From assembly GCA_002337925.1 (NCBI GenBank), contig DDHB01000096.1, positions 19,277-29,219 of the forward strand: a stretch of DNA of 9,943 bases, written 5' to 3'. Of the stretch, positions 6,785 to 9,943 are shown in pieces. Position 1 is the stretch's first letter. Every line of letters starts with the position of its first letter. The stretch is from Sporomusaceae bacterium UBA1887. GTDB taxonomy: Bacteria > Bacillota > Negativicutes > Sporomusales > DSM-15969. A program made the translations under genes and the position numbers. The notes under the pieces were generated by a model that worked only from the letters and a program-made list of their open reading frames with translations, did not search any database and was not told the origin of the DNA.

Positions 6785-6813
6785 TGGGACAAGGGGACAG
6801 GTTCCTTGTCCCA
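6785..6813. repeat. GGGACA-type palindrome (REP-like element)
   Basis: A 10-bp perfect inverted repeat (TGGGACAAGG at 6785-6794, its complement at 6804-6813) encloses a 9-base loop that repeats GGACAGG. The loop start thus forms a direct repeat of GGGACA with the left arm. Sequences of this GGGACA...TGTCCC type recur as dispersed palindromes in various bacterial genomes, some linked to REP-associated (RAYT, Y1-type) transposases; this is from memory. No T tract follows, so it is a weak candidate terminator for the mscL-hydrolase unit. No transposase gene is in the window. Confidence 0.6.
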
Positions 6814-6911
6814 ATAATTTTGGAAATTAAAATTGAATATGACATACTGTTGTCTTATTGCCTTGGGTACAATAAAAATAAGTAAGGGTAATCAGACAGG
6901 AGGCTATATAT

Positions 6912-7703
6912 ATGGCGAACATATCTATCGATAAAACCGAATTTAGCGGCAAGCGAGTTTTGGTCACTGGTGGGACAAAGGGAATGGGCGAAGCTGTAGT
7001 TAAGCGCCTTGCAAGCGCCGGTGCTACGGTTATTACAACAGCACGTACTGCTCCAGGCGATCTGCCGCCATCAGTTCTCTTTATTCAGGCAGATGTCAGC
7101 AAGCCCGAGGGGATAGAAACCGTAGTGAAAGGCGTACGTGAGCGCCTCGGCGGTATCGATATTCTGGTTAACAACGTTGGCGGATCATCTGCTCCTGCAG
7201 GTGGGGCTTTGGCAATGAATGATGATGATTGGGCGCAAGTCTTTAATGCCAATTTGTTTTCTGCGGTTCGGTTGGATAGGGCGTTCTTACCAGCCATGAT
7301 GGAGAATCGTTTTGGTGTTATTATTCACATGACATCCATTCGCCGCCGTTTCCCTGCAACGGAAACACTGGCGTATTCAGCTGCTAAGGCAGCCTTAACA
7401 AACTATAGTAAAGGACTGGCCAATCAAGTGGCGTCGTATGGAATACGTGTTAACACGGTGGCCCCCGGGTTTATAGAAACCAAGGCAGCAGAGCGGCTTA
7501 TCCAGCGGCTAGCGGATCATTCCGGCAAAGATTATGATTGTGCAAAACAGGAAATGATGGCATCTCTGGGGGGAATTCCTCTTGGCAGGCCGGGACGCCC
7601 TGAGGAAGTGGCCGAGCTGGTTACTTTCCTGGTATCTGACCGAGCTTCCTACATCACCGGATGTGAGCATGTCATTGATGGCGGTACACTGAGAACGATA
7701 TAG
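6912..7703 (+). CDS. short-chain dehydrogenase/reductase (SDR) family oxidoreductase
   Basis: This 263-residue cytoplasmic NAD(P)-dependent oxidoreductase of the classical SDR type has normal length. The cofactor-binding glycine motif TGGTKGMG occupies residues 19-26, and the NNVGG segment begins at N87. The catalytic serine S142 and the YSAAK motif (Y155, K159) have the canonical 13-residue spacing. The C-terminus (LGRPGRPEEVAELV, YITGCEHVIDGGT) is typical of FabG-like sugar or acyl dehydrogenases. AGGAGG (6898-6903) lies 8 bases before the ATG, fixing the start. The gene ends in its own strong terminator, so it is not co-transcribed with the sugar importer downstream, although position suggests a possible link to polyol or sugar oxidation. 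The substrate cannot be deduced; FabG-like 3-oxoacyl reductase is an alternative, but no fatty-acid genes are nearby. Confidence 0.92.
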   Translation: MANISIDKTEFSGKRVLVTGGTKGMGEAVVKRLASAGATVITTARTAPGDLPPSVLFIQADVSKPEGIETVVKGVRERLGGIDILVNNVGGSSAPAGGALAMNDDDWAQVFNANLFSAVRLDRAFLPAMMENRFGVIIHMTSIRRRFPATETLAYSAAKAALTNYSKGLANQVASYGIRVNTVAPGFIETKAAERLIQRLADHSGKDYDCAKQEMMASLGGIPLGRPGRPEEVAELVTFLVSDRASYITGCEHVIDGGTLRTI

Positions 7704-7730
7704 GTAGCATGATCCCATAACAGCCCCTGG

Positions 7731-7763
7731 CCCTTTCGTCATTTTGGACGAAGGGGTTTTTTT
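7731..7763 (+). terminator. strong intrinsic terminator after the SDR gene
   Basis: A 10-bp stem (CCCTTTCGTC at 7731-7740, GACGAAGGGG at 7747-7756, with one T-G wobble) and a 6-base loop are followed directly by seven T residues. It lies 27 bases after the SDR stop and separates that gene from the importer operon. Confidence 0.92.
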
Positions 7764-7813
7764 ATTATTTAACACAAGCTTTACATTGCCTTAACTTGGT
7801 GCAAAAAAACGGA

Positions 7814-7822
7814 TGCTATACT
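7814..7822 (+). promoter_or_regulatory. extended -10 promoter of the carbohydrate importer operon
   Basis: TGCTATACT fits an extended -10 element (TG-N-TATACT, one mismatch from TATAAT). No good -35 is seen at the right distance, which is usual for extended -10 promoters. It lies between the SDR terminator and the binding-protein gene, with a start predicted near 7829 and a leader of about 28 bases. No catabolite-response (cre-like) site was recognised nearby. Confidence 0.45.
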
Positions 7823-7856
7823 GGTGGTAAATGTTGAGAGAAAGGAAGTACGTTAC

Positions 7857-9158
7857 ATGAAGAAAAATATCGTCAAGGCGATAGCTATGGGGCTGCTTAG
7901 CACCATGCTGTTGGCGGGCTGCGGAGCGCAAAGTACAACGGGGAGTTCTACCGCAAAAGGCGAAAAGACAAAAATTGAGTACTGGCACTGTAATGCGGAG
8001 ACGCAAGGTGGAAAAACGGTAGAACAGCTTGTAAAAGATTTTAATGCACAGAGTAAAAACGTAGAAGTAGTGGCCCGTTACAACCCGGATATGTACAAAG
8101 GCTTGATGCAAAATCTACAGGCTGAGGTCGCAACTGGGAAATCACCTGCTGTAGTACAAATTGGCTGGGCATTCTTGGACTATTTTTCTAATAATTTTAA
8201 ATATGTGGAACCACAGGCAGTGATTGATGCTCACTTTCCGGCGGATAAAACGTTTTTGAAAGATAACTTCCTTTCCAACGTGTTGGGACTTGCCAAAAAT
8301 AGCAAAGGCAGTCAGGTGGGGATTCCCTATTCATTGAGTACCCCTGTTTTATATATTAATAAAGATTTATTAAGAAAAGCTGGCTTGGATGAGAATGGAC
8401 CCAAGACCTGGGAAGAGCTGATCCTATTTTCTAATACCATTAAAGAAAAAACCGGGAAATACGGGTTTTATATGCAGGAGCCCGCAGACAACTGGGCACA
8501 GCAGGCACTTATGGAAAGTAATGGCGCAAGGATGATGACTGGCGGTAAGGCCAGCTTTGCTTCTGAGGAAGGTATTCAAGCCTATGAAGCCTACGCCAAT
8601 ATGGTAACTAAGACAAAATCAGCGTTACATATTTCCTGGGGTGAAGGTGTTCAGTCCTTTATTGACGGCAATGTAGGTATGCTGTACACGACAATTGCGC
8701 AAAGAGCTAATGTCCAAAAAGGCGCATCTTTTGATGTGGCGGCAATCAACTCACCGGCATGGCAAGGCAAACCGAAACGTCTGCCTGCAGGAGGCTGTTT
8801 CCTTGCTATCACTGCCCAGACGGAAGCGGAGCAGAAAGCAGCCTGGGAATTTGAGAAGTACCTTTACAGCGTAGAATCGATGGCAGCATGGACAAAGGGT
8901 ACGGGCTATGTCCCTCCAAGAAAAGATGTAGCAGAAGCAGAAAATGGCCTGAAGAGCTTTTTAGTGGAAAACAAAATGATGGCAGCTGCCACAACACAGA
9001 TGGATGGTGTAGTATCGTGGACTTCCTTCCCGGGAGATGCAGGTCTTCAGGCAGAGCAGCTTCTGCTTGATGCAAGAGACCGGATTTTAAATGGGTCTAT
9101 TTCAGCAAGAGATGGGCTGACTCAAACGCAGGAAAAAATCAATGGGCTGCTCAAGTAA
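7857..9158 (+). CDS. carbohydrate ABC importer substrate-binding lipoprotein (CUT1, UgpB/MalE-like)
   Basis: This 433-residue extracellular solute-binding protein is anchored by lipid. A short signal peptide (KKNIVK, then a hydrophobic core) ends in the lipobox LAGC with the modified cysteine at C22. The mature part has the family-1 binding-protein layout: an opening IEYWHC strand, an AEVATGKSPAVVQIG segment, GIPYSLSTPVLYINKDLLRKAGL, KTWEEL, and the C-terminal WTKGTGYVPPRKD around residue 350, which resembles the UgpB TGY-P motif. AAAGGAAG (7841-7848) with an 8-base spacer selects the ATG at 7857; an upstream in-frame ATG at 7824 lacks this and would put hydrophilic residues before the signal peptide. 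It delivers its ligand to the permease encoded 13 bases downstream. Sugars, oligosaccharides or glycerol-3-phosphate and its diesters are the likely ligands, with glycerol-phosphate only a tentative preference. Confidence 0.92.
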   Translation: MKKNIVKAIAMGLLSTMLLAGCGAQSTTGSSTAKGEKTKIEYWHCNAETQGGKTVEQLVKDFNAQSKNVEVVARYNPDMYKGLMQNLQAEVATGKSPAVVQIGWAFLDYFSNNFKYVEPQAVIDAHFPADKTFLKDNFLSNVLGLAKNSKGSQVGIPYSLSTPVLYINKDLLRKAGLDENGPKTWEELILFSNTIKEKTGKYGFYMQEPADNWAQQALMESNGARMMTGGKASFASEEGIQAYEAYANMVTKTKSALHISWGEGVQSFIDGNVGMLYTTIAQRANVQKGASFDVAAINSPAWQGKPKRLPAGGCFLAITAQTEAEQKAAWEFEKYLYSVESMAAWTKGTGYVPPRKDVAEAENGLKSFLVENKMMAAATTQMDGVVSWTSFPGDAGLQAEQLLLDARDRILNGSISARDGLTQTQEKINGLLK

Positions 9159-9171
9159 AGAGGGCTGAAAC

Positions 9172-9943
9172 ATGGATAAAAGGAAAGCATGGCCCAAGTT
9201 CATTACAAAAAATTCATTGATGGCGTACGGCCTTATCCTGCCTTCGCTGCTTGTTTTTGCGGTATTTATGTTCTATCCGCTGCTATATACCATTTACTTG
9301 AGCTTTTTTGACTGGAATATGATTAAGCCGGTAAAGACGTTTGTGGGCTGGGGGAATTATATTGCCTTGCTGCAGGACCCGCTGACCTATAAGGTCATGA
9401 CAAACACTCTGGCTTATATTGTGATTTTGCTGATGCTAAATTGCGCAGCACCTTACGCATTAGCTTTCATCCTGTCGTTTGTAATCAAGCGGCGGCAGGG
9501 CTTCTATAAAAGCGCTTTTTTTCTGCCAAGTGTTATTTCGCTTGTCGTTGGCTCCATCTTATACCTCTGGATATTAAATCCTATATCCGGCCCGGTTGCG
9601 ATTATCGCCAAAGCTTTGGGGATCTCAGTGCCCATTTGGAGCAAGACGCAGGGGCTGGTTATCGTCGTGCTGAGTATTATTACAACATGGAAGGTATTTG
9701 GCTATAATTTCATTGTTATCTACGGCGGAGTAGCAGGTGTGCCCAGTGAAGTTATCGAAGCGGCAAGGATTGATAATGTTCCGCTTCACCGGATTTTCTT
9801 TGATATCGTTTTGCCCATGAGCAGCGCCACGGGCGTATATATTTTTATCATGACAATCGTCCAGGGGCTGCAATATGTGTTTACTCCCATTAAGGTCATC
9901 ACCCAGGGAGGACCGGATAATGCAAGCTCCAATGCGATTTACA
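9172..9943 (+). CDS. carbohydrate ABC importer permease (CUT1, UgpA/MalF-like), 3' truncated by window edge
   Basis: The first 257 codons of an inner-membrane permease are present; the frame stays open to the window end. AGAGGG (9159-9164) lies 7 bases before the ATG, and the preceding binding-protein stop is 13 bases upstream, so the two are co-transcribed. Visible features are TM1 in LILPSLLVFAVFMFYPLLYTIYLSFFDW (about residues 21-48), several further hydrophobic spans, and the EAA loop EAARIDNVPLHRIFFDIVLP starting at E196, which contacts the ATPase. The late TQGGPDNAS segment is typical of UgpA-type permeases. The family length is about 290-300 residues, so roughly 35-40 residues are missing. 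A second permease (UgpE/MalG type) and perhaps an ATPase would be expected beyond the window. Confidence 0.93.
   Translation, partial: MDKRKAWPKFITKNSLMAYGLILPSLLVFAVFMFYPLLYTIYLSFFDWNMIKPVKTFVGWGNYIALLQDPLTYKVMTNTLAYIVILLMLNCAAPYALAFILSFVIKRRQGFYKSAFFLPSVISLVVGSILYLWILNPISGPVAIIAKALGISVPIWSKTQGLVIVVLSIITTWKVFGYNFIVIYGGVAGVPSEVIEAARIDNVPLHRIFFDIVLPMSSATGVYIFIMTIVQGLQYVFTPIKVITQGGPDNASSNAIY

Noticed and set aside
6835..6875. Possible SDR promoter (TTGAAT with TATTGC at 17 bases, or TACAAT further on)
   Set aside because: The first pair has a poor -10 and the second has no suitable -35, so no promoter is called even though transcription probably starts in this gap.
7824..7856. Upstream in-frame ATG extending the binding protein by 11 residues
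   Set aside because: It would place charged residues before a normal lipoprotein signal peptide and falls at the predicted promoter and transcription start; the ATG at 7857 has a good ribosome binding site.
7791..8111. Open frame of 106 codons on the minus strand
   Set aside because: It overlaps the promoter and signal peptide of the binding-protein gene and shows no recognisable domain or ribosome binding site.

Overview
The window reads as an ordinary low-to-mid-GC Firmicutes-type chromosome segment. Purine-rich AGGAGG-like ribosome binding sites precede nearly every gene, the terminators are short hairpins followed by T runs, and the substrate-binding protein is a lipoprotein. The gene mix (Fe3+/hexose-phosphate-type ABC importer, CUT1 carbohydrate importer, LysR regulator with a racemase) would fit an anaerobic Firmicute, possibly a Negativicute such as a Sporomusa or Pelosinus relative. 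That placement is an inference, not a demonstrated assignment. No tRNA, rRNA, CRISPR array, integrase or insertion-sequence gene is visible.

Layout. Positions 1-3472 (+) hold the end of an ABC ATPase gene, a fused two-half permease that overlaps it (ATGA), and a second, paralogous ATPase gene. Together they form one importer operon whose solute-binding protein must lie outside the window. A bidirectional hairpin terminator (3482-3524) separates it from a convergent LysR regulator gene (3539-4504, -). That regulator is divergent from an aspartate/glutamate-racemase-family gene (4620-5348, +). The 115-bp gap between these two holds overlapping face-to-face promoters and three copies of an 8-bp half-site. 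A terminator with the same stem core ends the racemase gene. Next come mscL with a C-terminal zinc-ribbon-like tail (5484-5915) and an alpha/beta hydrolase (5959-6777), probably co-transcribed. A GGGACA-type palindrome then precedes an SDR oxidoreductase gene (6912-7703), which ends in a strong terminator. A separate promoter starts a CUT1-type sugar or glycerol-phosphate importer: a lipoprotein binding protein (7857-9158) and the first permease (9172 to beyond the window end).

How the parts relate. Two separate ABC importers for small organic or metal-complexed solutes bracket a regulator/racemase pair and three housekeeping-type genes. The regulator most likely controls the racemase and itself. 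Nothing visible ties it to either importer. I found no convincing novel defence, mobile or RNA system. The items most worth a second look are the LysR operator/promoter architecture, the matching terminator stems flanking the LysR-racemase pair, the REP-like palindrome, the two-ATPase importer with a G-substituted signature motif, and the zinc-ribbon MscL.
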